Translations under genes and position numbers: made by a program
From: Burkholderiales bacterium 8X
GTDB taxonomy: Bacteria > Pseudomonadota > Gammaproteobacteria > Burkholderiales > Burkholderiaceae_C
NCBI GenBank assembly: GCA_902506565.1
Contig: LR732703.1
Coordinates: forward strand, 1,198,525 to 1,262,524
Direction: 5' to 3'
DNA length: 64,000 nucleotides
The notes under the pieces: generated by a model
Told to the model about the DNA's origin: nothing
Seen by the model: only the letters and a program-made list of their open reading frames with translations
The model's database searches: none
Shown here: positions 36,752 to 45,232 of the stretch, one piece after another
Layout of the letters: each line of letters begins with the position of its first letter
How positions within the stretch are numbered: position 1 is the first letter of the stretch

Positions 36752-37738
36752 ATGAAGAAGCTTTCCACCGTCATCTACCTGCTGCTGCTCGCGGCGCTAC
36801 TGGTCGCGCCGTTCGCCGGCGCCTATCCGGTGTTCGTGATGAAGCTCATGTGCTTCGCGCTGTTCGCATCGGCCTTCAACCTGCTGCTGGGCTACACCGG
36901 GCTGCTGTCCTTCGGGCATGCCGCCTTCCTCGGCGGTTCGGCCTACGTGGCCGGCCATGCGATGAAGGTCTGGGGCCTCACGCCCGAGCTGGGCCTTCTG
37001 GCCGGCACGGCCGTGGGTGCCTTCCTCGGCTGGCTGTTCGGCGTGCTCGCCATCCGCCGCCAGGGCATCTACTTCGCGATGATCACGCTGGCCCTGGCGC
37101 AGATGATGTTCTTCGTCGCGCTGCAGGCCAGGTTCACCGGCGGCGAGGACGGCCTGCAGGGCGTGCCGCGCGGCAAGCTCTTCGGCGTCATCGACCTGTC
37201 GAACGATCTCACCATGTACTACGTCGCGCTCGCGATCGTGGTGGCCGCGTTCCTGCTGATCGTGCGAACCATCCATTCGCCCTTCGGGCAGGTTCTCAAG
37301 GGCATCAAGGAGAACGAGCCGCGTGCCTTGTCGCTCGGCTACGACGTGAGTCGCTTCAAGCTGCTGGCCTTCGTGATCTCGGCGGCGCTTTCCGGCCTTG
37401 CCGGTTCGCTCAAGACGCTGGTGCTCGGCTTCGCCACCTTGTCCGACGTGCACTGGACCGCGTCGGGCCAGGTCATCCTGATGACGCTGGTCGGCGGCCT
37501 CGGCACCCTGTCCGGCCCGCTGGTGGGCTCGGCCGTGGTGGTGCTGCTCGAGAACAAGATCGGCGAGTTCGGCAACATGCTTGCCCGCCTGACCTCGGTC
37601 GAGTGGTTCAACACCCTGGGCGAGTCGGTGACCATGGTCACCGGCCTCATCTTCGTGATCTGCGTGCTGGCCTTCCGCCGCGGCATCATGGGCGAGATCA
37701 TCGCGCTGATCGATCGAACGCGCGCACCCCGCGGTTGA
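36752..37738 (+). CDS. livM: Branched-chain amino acid-type ABC permease LivM
   Basis: A 328-residue inner-membrane permease and partner of LivH. Landmarks are LLLGYTGLLSFGHAAFLGGS, the cytoplasmic FGQVLKGIKENEPRALSLGY coupling loop, and LMTLVGGLGTLSGPLVGSAV. It begins 7 bases after livH and ends the operon. The following 165 bases to the next gene contain GC-rich low-complexity sequence. Confidence 0.92.
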   Translation: MKKLSTVIYLLLLAALLVAPFAGAYPVFVMKLMCFALFASAFNLLLGYTGLLSFGHAAFLGGSAYVAGHAMKVWGLTPELGLLAGTAVGAFLGWLFGVLAIRRQGIYFAMITLALAQMMFFVALQARFTGGEDGLQGVPRGKLFGVIDLSNDLTMYYVALAIVVAAFLLIVRTIHSPFGQVLKGIKENEPRALSLGYDVSRFKLLAFVISAALSGLAGSLKTLVLGFATLSDVHWTASGQVILMTLVGGLGTLSGPLVGSAVVVLLENKIGEFGNMLARLTSVEWFNTLGESVTMVTGLIFVICVLAFRRGIMGEIIALIDRTRAPRG

Positions 37739-37903
37739 TCGGGCCGGGGCCGGGGCCGTCGCCGTGCTGCGCCTTCGCGCATGCAACGGTCATGACTTGG
37801 TCTCGCATTGCAAACGCCTCGGCCGGCGCCTCGCGGCCACAATGCGCCGATGGTCCTTCCAGCCGCTCGTGGCCGGGCGGCTCGGAAGCATCGGGAGGCA
37901 GGC

Positions 37904-38617
37904 ATGAAAAGAGCGGAAAAGGATGGCGCCGGGAGTCATGTCGATCTCGATCTCGATGACGAAGACGAGGACACCGAGAGCGACCAGGCGCACGAGCATC
38001 CGGCCGACTCGCGGCCCCTGCTGCGGCAGTTGCCGCCTTCCCGGCTCTACCAGTTCGACCTGCGCAACGCCGGTTATTTCGCGGCGGTCGAACCTCGGCA
38101 TGTCACGATCGTCTGCCGAAGCACGCGACAGCCATTCGCCTGGTTCTACGGCATCCACAAGTTGTTGCTCGCCGATCTGATGGCGAATCCGAACGCGCCC
38201 GGCAACAGCGGCCTGGACCCTCGGCTCGAGCGTCTGCTGAACGACCTGACCCACGGCGTCGGCGGCGACGACACGGTCGCGATGAGCCTCTACACCGTCG
38301 AGTCGAGCGGGCTGGGACTGGGTTCTGCCCATTCGGTGGCCCTCGCATTCAGCCGCGCGCTGCCCGGTATGCAGCAGCAGATTCGCGGCATGAATCCATC
38401 TTCCAGGAAAGCTGCGTTGGTCATGGCGGCTGCGGGCGGTGTGACGGCGGTGCCACGGCCGACGAAGGACGAGCGGCATTGGCTCCTGATCGAGCAGTCG
38501 GCAACCCGGATCGTCACCCATGCCGACATCGACCATTTGACCGACCCGGAAGACTCGCCCTACAACGCATTCGAGCTCGATAACGAAGACTGGGATCCCC
38601 AGCTCGTCGCGATGTGA
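37904..38617 (+). CDS. Protein of unknown function, paralog of the 44.5-45.9 kb genes
   Basis: A 237-residue soluble protein with a very acidic N-terminus (residues 13-27 mostly Asp and Glu) and no signal peptide or membrane helix. GYFAAVEPRHVTIV (residues 57-70) and RHWLLIEQSATRIVT (191-205) match GIYAKLLPKHVTVL and DDWLLIRPGDCGLDIVT of the protein encoded at 44532-45173, so the two appear homologous. The open frame extends upstream; the ATG at 37904 is chosen for its GGGAGG ribosome site. It is convergent with the lipocalin-like gene. The function is unknown. Confidence 0.7.
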   Translation: MKRAEKDGAGSHVDLDLDDEDEDTESDQAHEHPADSRPLLRQLPPSRLYQFDLRNAGYFAAVEPRHVTIVCRSTRQPFAWFYGIHKLLLADLMANPNAPGNSGLDPRLERLLNDLTHGVGGDDTVAMSLYTVESSGLGLGSAHSVALAFSRALPGMQQQIRGMNPSSRKAALVMAAAGGVTAVPRPTKDERHWLLIEQSATRIVTHADIDHLTDPEDSPYNAFELDNEDWDPQLVAM

Positions 38618-38645
38618 CCGGGCAGCGCCGAGGCCCCGCCGAGCC

Positions 38646-39695
38646 CTACATTCGCAGTGCCTGCACGTAGCCGGTGAGTTCGAGATACCCGCGGCCCACC
38701 GGCTTGCCGGCGGCATCGAGCAGGTCGCTCACGCCTTCCCAATACACGGTGCCGGTGGAGCCGGCGCTGTCGAGCTCTTGATCGTCCAGCAGCGAGCGGA
38801 CCCCGAAGCTGCCCGCCGGCGTCTCCACCTGCCAGCGGGTGGGGTAGACCGCCCTCGTGCGCGGGCTGGTCCAGGTGTGCTGCGGCGTGAAGCGGACCTC
38901 GTCGCTCGCGAAGACGCGCAGCCGCCCGTCGCTGCTGCGAAAGGAGCCGCCGTGCCACAGGGCCGAGCCGTCCTTGCGGCGCAGCCTGAAGGCCGTGAGC
39001 GCGCTGCCGTCGCGGAGGTTCATCCCGATCCAGTCCCAGCCGACCGCTTCGGGATGCAGGATGGCCTCGCTCCATTCATGGTCGAGCCAGGCGGTTCCCT
39101 CGACCTCGAAGCGCTTGCCTTGCAGCTGGATACTGCCGCGCGTCGCGAGTTGCGGCTCGCTGTAGTAGTAGCTCGCCTGCTCCGGGTCCGGGCCCTTGCG
39201 CGACAGCCCGGCCTGCCCCTGCAGCAGCAAGGGCTGGGTCGGCGAGAACCGAAGCTCGAAGCCGAAGCCCTCGGCCGCGATGTTCGCGAGATAGCCGCTG
39301 GCGTCGCGCTGCAGGCGCCAATCGCGCAGCTGCAGCCCGGTGTCCTGCTCGCTGGCCGATGCGATACCGAAGCCGGCTCGCGCGATGCGCTGGTCGTGCC
39401 ACAGCTTGCCGCCTTCGAGATCGGTGATCGCCGCATGGGCGAAGACCAGCTGCTTGGCCGCGAAGGCCGACCTCATGTCGCGGGCCTCGTCGATGCGGGA
39501 CCGAAAGAAGGTCACCTGCAAGCCGAATTCGCGTTGCCCGGCCTTCGCATGGCCGGTGATGTACCACCACTCGGTGCGCAGGTCGGGGTGGCTGCCGAAG
39601 TCCCGCGGAAACTGCAAGGTGCGTGGCGGCAGGGCCCGAGCCCGAGGGGTCGACGCCAGCAGCGCAAGGCCCAGCAGCGTGCGTCGCTGCATCAT
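38646..39695 (-). CDS. Lipocalin-like secreted protein, AttH/CrtC (hydroxyneurosporene synthase-like) family
   Basis: A 349-residue predicted exported protein. The N-terminus MMQRRTLLGLALLASTPRAR resembles a Tat signal peptide. The mature part shows the family hallmark RTEWWYITGHA, FGLQVTFFRSR, and GTAWLDHEWSEA with GWDWIGMNL. AttH-type proteins accompany AttE (ATPase) and AttFG (permease) ABC systems. Here the permease gene ends 19 bases upstream on the same strand, whereas the ATPase lies at 50439. A role in lipid or lipoprotein handling at the envelope is likely but unproven. Confidence 0.8.
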   Translation of the reverse strand: MMQRRTLLGLALLASTPRARALPPRTLQFPRDFGSHPDLRTEWWYITGHAKAGQREFGLQVTFFRSRIDEARDMRSAFAAKQLVFAHAAITDLEGGKLWHDQRIARAGFGIASASEQDTGLQLRDWRLQRDASGYLANIAAEGFGFELRFSPTQPLLLQGQAGLSRKGPDPEQASYYYSEPQLATRGSIQLQGKRFEVEGTAWLDHEWSEAILHPEAVGWDWIGMNLRDGSALTAFRLRRKDGSALWHGGSFRSSDGRLRVFASDEVRFTPQHTWTSPRTRAVYPTRWQVETPAGSFGVRSLLDDQELDSAGSTGTVYWEGVSDLLDAAGKPVGRGYLELTGYVQALRM

Positions 39696-39714
39696 CCGGA
39701 AGCCTTTCTCGATT

Positions 39715-42276
39715 TCACCAATCCTCCTTGACCGACATCACCGCATCGCGCCCGGCTGCAGCCCGGCCCGCGAGCCAGGCCGTGACCGTGCCGGCGACCA
39801 CCACCGCTGCGCACAGCGCCATCAACCGGCCCCAGGGCACGCGCAGGTCCATGGTCCAGTGGAAGCTCTGCGGGTTGACCACGAACACCAGCACCACGGC
39901 CACCGCGAGCCCGAGCCCGAGGCCGGCGACCGCGCCGATCACGGTCCAGGCGGCCCCTTCGCCCGCGACCACCGACAGCACCTGCGCCCGCGTGAAGCCC
40001 AGATGCGCCATCAGCCCGAACTCCTTGCGCCGCGCCAGCACCTGGGCGCTGAAGTTGGCCGCCACGCCGAAGAGCCCGATGCCGATCGCGACCGCCTGCA
40101 GCCAATAGGTGACCGCAAAGCTGCGATCGAAGATTCGCAGCGACGTGGCGCGGATCTGGCCGACCGATGCGATCTCGATCGGCTCGCCGCCGGCCTCCCG
40201 CGTGGCCAGCTCGCGCACCGCGGCCTGCACCTGCGACTCGACCGCGCCGGGCGCCAGCCAGAGCGAAATGTCGCTCACGCTGCGGTCGCCGGTGAGCCGC
40301 TCGAAGTCACTCGAGCGCATCGTGATCGCGCCGAACTGCCTCACGTAGTCGCGCCAGATGCCGGCGACGAAGAAGCGCTCGCCCGTCGCACCCACCGCCT
40401 TGCCGAAGGCCTGCGCCAGCGGCTCGAAATCCTCGCCGGGCTTCGCGCCGTACAGCTCGGCCACGGCTTCGCTGACGTAGATGCCGATGCGATCGGCCGG
40501 CACCTTGGCCGCGGCGCCGACCAGCGGCAAGGATCGGGCGGCATCGTCCTCGAGCTGGCGGGAGATCAGCGTGACGGCCGGGCGGGTGGGATCGATCAGG
40601 ACCGGCCGGGTTCGAAGGGTGCCGGTGCGGGCCACGCCCGGAACACGGCCGAGCGCTGCCACGAATTCCGGCGCAAAGGCTGCTGCCTCGCTGGCCGTGC
40701 TGCCGCTGCTGCCGGTGGCCGAACTGCGCAGGTACAGGTCGGCCGGCAGCACCACGTCGAGCCACTGGGTGACCGATTCGCGGAAGCTCGCCACCATCAC
40801 GGTCAGCGCCACCGCCAGGCTCAAGCTGGCGACCACGCCGCTGACGGCGACCGCAGCCGCGCCGCGCATCCGGCGCGCCCGCTCCACGGCCAGCATCGGC
40901 AGCACGCGGCGGCTGACCAGGAGCGCGGCACGGTCGTACAGCAAGCCGATGGTCCAGGGCAAGGCCGCGATGCCGCCGACCAGCAGGAACGCGACCGACA
41001 GGTAGGCGGCGATCGGGATGCCATACACCGCCGGCGCCATCGCCAACAAGATGCCGACTGCGATCAGGAACCAGGCCATTCGCGGTGTGGCGGCCTGCGA
41101 GTGACTCGCGCCGAGGCCCTTCAGGGTCTGCGCCTCCGGCAGGGCCTGCGCGGCGCGGGCGGGCCACCATCCGCCCACGGCTGCGGCAGCCACGCCGAGT
41201 GCGCCGTACAGCAGCGCGGCGCCGCCTCGCCATTGCAGCGTGGGTGCCACGCCTTCGAAATAGCCGCCGCCCAGGTCGCCGCCCAACACCCGTAGCGCGA
41301 AGGCCGCGAGACCCGTACCCAGGGCGATGCCGGCCAGGCTTCCGGCGAGCCCCAGCACCAGGGATTCGGCGAGCACCAGCCGCAGCCGTTCGCGCGGCGT
41401 CAAGCCGAGCACGCCGAGCAGCGCGAACTGCTGGGCTCGCTTGGCAACGCTCAGCGACAGCACCGAGAACACGAGGAAGGCGCCGGTGAAGAGCGCCACC
41501 AGCGCCAGCACCGTCAGGTTGACCCGATAGGCCCGCGACAGGTTGCTGACCCGTTCGGCCGCGTCGCCCGGCTCGGCGATGCGGATCTCGGCCGGCCAGT
41601 CGGCCGATTGCTGCAGCTCGCGGATGAAGGCGCTTCGGTCGACGCCCGCCTGGAGCCGCAAGTCGATCCGCGAGAGTTGGCCGCCGCGGCCGAACAAGTC
41701 CTGCACGGCGCCGATGTCCATCACCGCCAACGGCGCGCCGCCGGCGGCCACCTGGCCCGCCACCCGAAGCGGCTGCCAGGTCGTGCCAACCCGGAGCTGC
41801 ACGCGCTCGGTCGCCTCGCCCAGCGCCGTGCGCGCCGCGGCGTTCAGGAACACCTGGCCCGGTGCGAACAGCGCGAAGCGGTCTGCGCCCTCGGCGAGTC
41901 GCGGCATCAGCGCCGGCGCGATCGAAGGCAATACCAGCGCATCGACGCCCACCACCTTGATCTGCGGACGTCGATCGCCTGCCTCTGCAACCGTCTGCAG
42001 TTCGAGAACCGGGCTCGCAAGCGCGACCCGGGGATGCGTGGCCACCCGTGCGAACACGCTTTCGTCGAAGCTGCCCTGCGCGGCGCGCAGTTCGAGGTCG
42101 GGCTGGCCGTTGACCGAACGCACCGCGCTCGAGAACTCGTCCAGTGCGGAAGCATTGATCAGGTGGACCGAGAACGCGAGCGCCACGCCCAGCATCACCG
42201 CCACCACCGCGGCCGCGTTGCGCCAGGGGTGGTGGCGCAGTTCGCGCCAGGAAAAGGTGGAGAGCAGGGCGCGCAT
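39715..42276 (-). CDS. FtsX/MacB-type ABC permease, AttFG-like
   Basis: An 853-residue inner-membrane permease with duplicated FtsX halves. A first helix lies at about residues 18-38 (VVAVMLGVALAFSVHLINAS), then a periplasmic domain, a membrane core at about 250-480, a second periplasmic domain, and a C-terminal FtsX domain at about 730-845 with FGLMAHLGFTRAQVLSVVAG. The family extracts or moves lipoproteins or lipids using a separate LolD-like ATPase. The nearest one is 8 kb away (50439-51086). The ATG at 42276 is chosen over the open extension to 42333. Confidence 0.85.
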   Translation of the reverse strand: MRALLSTFSWRELRHHPWRNAAAVVAVMLGVALAFSVHLINASALDEFSSAVRSVNGQPDLELRAAQGSFDESVFARVATHPRVALASPVLELQTVAEAGDRRPQIKVVGVDALVLPSIAPALMPRLAEGADRFALFAPGQVFLNAAARTALGEATERVQLRVGTTWQPLRVAGQVAAGGAPLAVMDIGAVQDLFGRGGQLSRIDLRLQAGVDRSAFIRELQQSADWPAEIRIAEPGDAAERVSNLSRAYRVNLTVLALVALFTGAFLVFSVLSLSVAKRAQQFALLGVLGLTPRERLRLVLAESLVLGLAGSLAGIALGTGLAAFALRVLGGDLGGGYFEGVAPTLQWRGGAALLYGALGVAAAAVGGWWPARAAQALPEAQTLKGLGASHSQAATPRMAWFLIAVGILLAMAPAVYGIPIAAYLSVAFLLVGGIAALPWTIGLLYDRAALLVSRRVLPMLAVERARRMRGAAAVAVSGVVASLSLAVALTVMVASFRESVTQWLDVVLPADLYLRSSATGSSGSTASEAAAFAPEFVAALGRVPGVARTGTLRTRPVLIDPTRPAVTLISRQLEDDAARSLPLVGAAAKVPADRIGIYVSEAVAELYGAKPGEDFEPLAQAFGKAVGATGERFFVAGIWRDYVRQFGAITMRSSDFERLTGDRSVSDISLWLAPGAVESQVQAAVRELATREAGGEPIEIASVGQIRATSLRIFDRSFAVTYWLQAVAIGIGLFGVAANFSAQVLARRKEFGLMAHLGFTRAQVLSVVAGEGAAWTVIGAVAGLGLGLAVAVVLVFVVNPQSFHWTMDLRVPWGRLMALCAAVVVAGTVTAWLAGRAAAGRDAVMSVKEDW

Positions 42277-42451
42277 CCGGCGATTCTGCCCATGCGGGCT
42301 TTCCGCCGCCCCGGCACGTGATTTGCATTGCATACGTCGGAGTAGAAGCTGTCAGCGGCGAGCCAGCCGTGGGTCATTGCTCCGGAGGCCGCACGGCAAG
42401 CCCGCCGGCGGCAGCCTTGCGTCAACCTATCCGAACGACCCACCGACAGCC

Positions 42452-43447
42452 ATGAACACCGCTCGCCCCCGCTTCATCCAGCATTCGCTCCGCATCGCAT
42501 TGGCCGGCCTGGTCGCCTCCGGCGCCACGCTGGCCCAGGCCCAGGACAAGCTCACCTTCCTCACCTCCTGGTATGCCCAGGCCGAGCATGGCGGCTTCTA
42601 CCAGGCGGTCGCCAAGGGCATCTACCGCAAGCACGGCCTCGACGTGACCGTGAAGATGGGCGGCCCGCAGATCAACGCCATGCAACTGCTGGTGGCCGGG
42701 CAGGCCGACCTCATCATGAGCTACGACCTGGCCGCGCTCAATTCGGTCGAGAAGGGCCTTCCGGTCGTGACCGTCGCCACCTCGTTCCAGAAGGACCTGC
42801 AGGGCATGATGACGCACGACGACGTCAAGAGCCTCGGCGGCCTCAAGGACAAGACCATCCTGGTCGGCTCGGCCGCCCACACCACCTGGCTGCCTTGGCT
42901 CAAGGCCAAGTACGGCTACACCGATGCGCAGGTGCGGCCCTACACCTTCAACCTGCAACCCTTCTTCGCGGACAAGAACGTGGCCCAGCAGGCCTACCCG
43001 TCGTCGGAGCCGTTCCAGGCTGCCAAGAACAACATGCCGGCCAATTTCTTCCTGTTCGCGGACGACGGCTACCCGCCCTATGGCACCACGATGGTGACCA
43101 CGCAGAAGCTGATCGCCGAAAAGCCCGATGTGGTGCAGCGCTTCGTGCGCGCCACCATCGAGGGCTGGAAGTCCTACCTCGAGGATCCTGCAGCCGCCAA
43201 CGAGCTGATCAAGAAGGACAACCCCAAGATGGACGACGAGCAGATCGCCTTCGGCATCAAGCGCATGAAGGAGCTCAAGGTGTTCGATGGCGGCGACGCG
43301 GCCACGCTGGGTGCGGGCGTCATGACCGATGCGCGCTGGGAGCAGACCTACAAGTTCATGGTCGGCGCCGGCCTGCTCAAGCCGGAGACCGACTGGAAGA
43401 AGGCGTACACCACGCGCTTCGTCAAGGACCTCAAGGTCATGCCCTGA
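42452..43447 (+). CDS. ABC transporter substrate-binding protein, NMT1/THI5-like (orphan)
   Basis: A 331-residue type II periplasmic binding protein of the SsuA/TauA/ThiY superfamily. The signal peptide probably ends after AQA at about residue 30. The mature part has LTFLTSWYAQAEHGGFYQAV, MGGPQINAMQLLVAGQADL and the YPPYGTTMVTTQKLI segment. The frame extends far upstream, but the ATG at 42452 creates the signal peptide. No permease or ATPase gene is adjacent, so it is either a remnant of a larger operon or uses a transporter encoded elsewhere. An oxygenase gene follows after 10 bases. Confidence 0.85.
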   Translation: MNTARPRFIQHSLRIALAGLVASGATLAQAQDKLTFLTSWYAQAEHGGFYQAVAKGIYRKHGLDVTVKMGGPQINAMQLLVAGQADLIMSYDLAALNSVEKGLPVVTVATSFQKDLQGMMTHDDVKSLGGLKDKTILVGSAAHTTWLPWLKAKYGYTDAQVRPYTFNLQPFFADKNVAQQAYPSSEPFQAAKNNMPANFFLFADDGYPPYGTTMVTTQKLIAEKPDVVQRFVRATIEGWKSYLEDPAAANELIKKDNPKMDDEQIAFGIKRMKELKVFDGGDAATLGAGVMTDARWEQTYKFMVGAGLLKPETDWKKAYTTRFVKDLKVMP

Positions 43448-43457
43448 GGGCCGGGCC

Positions 43458-44378
43458 ATGTGGGTCACTCGACAACCGGTGCTGCGCCGGTTCTGGTATG
43501 CCGTGATGCCGCTCGTCCGGCTCTCGGCCGGTCCGCAGCGCTTTACGCTGCTGGGGGAGAAGCTGGTGTTGTGGCTGCAGCCGGACGGCACGCCCGCCGC
43601 GCGGCGCGCCATCGACCCGGATGTGCTGCAGCCTTCCGCCGCGTCGATCGCAGCTCCGGCGCCCCTGTGCCAGGCGCGCTACGGCCATGTGTGGGTCGCA
43701 TTGGCCGAGCCGCTGCGCGGCATCTTCGACATCCCGGAAGACAGCGACCCCGGCTACCGGCGCATCGAGCAGTTCGATGCGCGTTGGCGAACGGGTGCGC
43801 TGCGCCTGATGGAAAACTCGTTCGACGCCGCGCATTTCGCCTTCGTACACAAGGGCACCTTCGGCCAATTCAGCCAGCAGAAGCCGGAGTTCTTCGAGCT
43901 GCGCGAAACCGACCACGGCTTCGAGGCCGAAACCCTGCTCACCATCAACAATCCGCCGGCTTCGCACCGCATCACGGGCACCACCGAGCCGACCACCAAG
44001 CGGCACTTCCGGAACCAGTGGCACCTGCCGTTCAGCCGCCGGCTGGGGCTCGAGTATCCGAACGGCTTGCGCCACGTGATCTTTACCTGCGCGACGCCGG
44101 TGGACGACCATCACATCCAGTTGCTGCAGTGGCTGTACCGGAACGACACCGAGGCGGATTGCCCGGCGGCGCTCTTGAACGACTGGGACGGCAGGGTCAT
44201 CGAGGAAGACCGCGAAATCCTCGAATCGGTCGACCCGAACGCGCCGGTCGACGTGGCGCGCCGCGAAGAGTTCAGCATGCCATCGGACCGGCCGGGCCTG
44301 ATCATGCGGCGCCAACTGCTCGAACTACTGCAGGCGCACGGGGAGAAGGAAGTCTACGAAAGCGCGGACACGACATAG
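43458..44378 (+). CDS. Ring-hydroxylating oxygenase alpha subunit-like protein lacking the Rieske domain
   Basis: A 306-residue protein. The first 45 residues match the start of phthalate/vanillate-type oxygenases (FWYAVMPLVRLSAGPQRFTL, GEKLVLWLQPDG). The catalytic domain is present, with the mononuclear-iron motif ENSFDAAHFAFVH (Asp123, His126, His131). The [2Fe-2S] Rieske segment (C-x-H and C-x2-H) expected between LVLW and CQARYGHVWVAL is missing. About 24 unrelated residues (47-70, bases 43596-43667) stand in its place, and neither other plus-strand frame contains it. Without the cluster the usual electron route to iron is absent. The ATG at 43458 is used although the frame is open upstream. 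Confidence 0.75.
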   Translation: MWVTRQPVLRRFWYAVMPLVRLSAGPQRFTLLGEKLVLWLQPDGTPAARRAIDPDVLQPSAASIAAPAPLCQARYGHVWVALAEPLRGIFDIPEDSDPGYRRIEQFDARWRTGALRLMENSFDAAHFAFVHKGTFGQFSQQKPEFFELRETDHGFEAETLLTINNPPASHRITGTTEPTTKRHFRNQWHLPFSRRLGLEYPNGLRHVIFTCATPVDDHHIQLLQWLYRNDTEADCPAALLNDWDGRVIEEDREILESVDPNAPVDVARREEFSMPSDRPGLIMRRQLLELLQAHGEKEVYESADTT

Positions 44379-44475
44379 TCGCGAATTGGTCAGGTTTCGG
44401 ATTCGGCGACGACTACTAATTCCTTAAGAATTGGCTTGTCGGCGCCGATTCATCTCTTGTCTTGTCTCGTCTTGA

Positions 44476-44523
44476 CTTGAATTGGGTGGGCTGCCGCAGC
44501 CATTGTTCGCAATTCAATTCAAG
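44476..44523 (+). promoter_or_regulatory. Nested inverted repeats in the leader of the unknown-function gene cluster
   Basis: The outer arms CTTGAATTG (44476-44484) and CAATTCAAG (44515-44523) are perfect complements. Inside them GGCTGC-C-GCAGCC (44489-44501) is another perfect hairpin. The structure ends directly against the ribosome site AGAGGAAAAG of the gene starting at 44532, so folding could hide or expose translation initiation. It could equally be a DNA-binding site. No T-run follows. Confidence 0.5.
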
Positions 44524-44531
44524 AGGAAAAG

Positions 44532-45173
44532 ATGGAAACCTTCGACGACAGGAATGAGCGCTATTCGAGGCGGGTGGACTTCTCCAAGAAGATCGAAAAG
44601 GTGCTACTGCCCAGCACCGACCTTGGCAACAGCGATTCTTACGAGCTTCAAAAGCAGATCGCCTACATTGCCGAAGTCAAGGAATGCGGAATTTATGCGA
44701 AGTTGCTGCCCAAGCACGTGACGGTGCTGTTCCATTATCCCGTCAACAAGATTGCATGTGTCTTTCAGTCGGCCAAGGGATATTTCGCCCAGTTCTTGTA
44801 CAAAGACCAGAAACTGACCGAAACCGGCATCGAGCTTCTCAAATTCTTCTACCAAAGCACCGACAAGGAACGCCCGACGATCTACCTGATCTACGATCCC
44901 GCTGAAAGCCTGGATGCCAAGGGCACCGCCTACAAGCGTGCGAAGAGATTCTTGGAGGCACATCAGGCAACGGCCGCCGAATTCAACGACAAGCCCGGCG
45001 CACGGATCTGGACAATGGCACTTCAGCCTTATACCGAAGGTGGAGACGATTGGCTGTTGATTCGGCCTGGCGATTGCGGTCTCGATATCGTGACGGCTGC
45101 TTCGATCGAACAATACAAGGAAGCTGCACCGTTCGCCGCACCCAAGCTGAAAAAGCGCAAGAAGAAAAAGTGA
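44532..45173 (+). CDS. Protein of unknown function A, member of an unnamed paralogous family
   Basis: A 213-residue predicted cytosolic protein without signal peptide or membrane helix, ending in a strongly basic tail (KLKKRKKKK). Two blocks define the family: residues 53-88 (GIYAKLLPKHVTVL, then IACVFQSAKGYFAQF) and 172-188 (DDWLLIRPGDCGLDIVT). It is paralogous to the next gene and to the gene at 37904. Base composition is visibly lower in GC than that of the flanking genes. A good AGAGG ribosome site precedes the ATG. No known domain is recognised and no function is proposed. Confidence 0.75.
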   Translation: METFDDRNERYSRRVDFSKKIEKVLLPSTDLGNSDSYELQKQIAYIAEVKECGIYAKLLPKHVTVLFHYPVNKIACVFQSAKGYFAQFLYKDQKLTETGIELLKFFYQSTDKERPTIYLIYDPAESLDAKGTAYKRAKRFLEAHQATAAEFNDKPGARIWTMALQPYTEGGDDWLLIRPGDCGLDIVTAASIEQYKEAAPFAAPKLKKRKKKK

Positions 45174-45232
45174 CGCGCTGACGGGCATCGGAAGGCAGGG
45201 GGCTTCAGCAATTCAACTACAAGGAGACGAAG

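Noticed and set aside
39340-41295. A 651-codon plus-strand frame opposite the FtsX-type permease
   Set aside because: The sense frame has membrane helices and FtsX motifs; the antisense product is repetitive Arg/His/Gln-rich sequence.
43560-43720. Possibility that the Rieske domain of the oxygenase is present in another frame because of a sequencing error
   Set aside because: Neither of the other two plus-strand translations contains C-P-H or C-P-Y-H-G-W-like motifs, so a single frameshift does not restore it.
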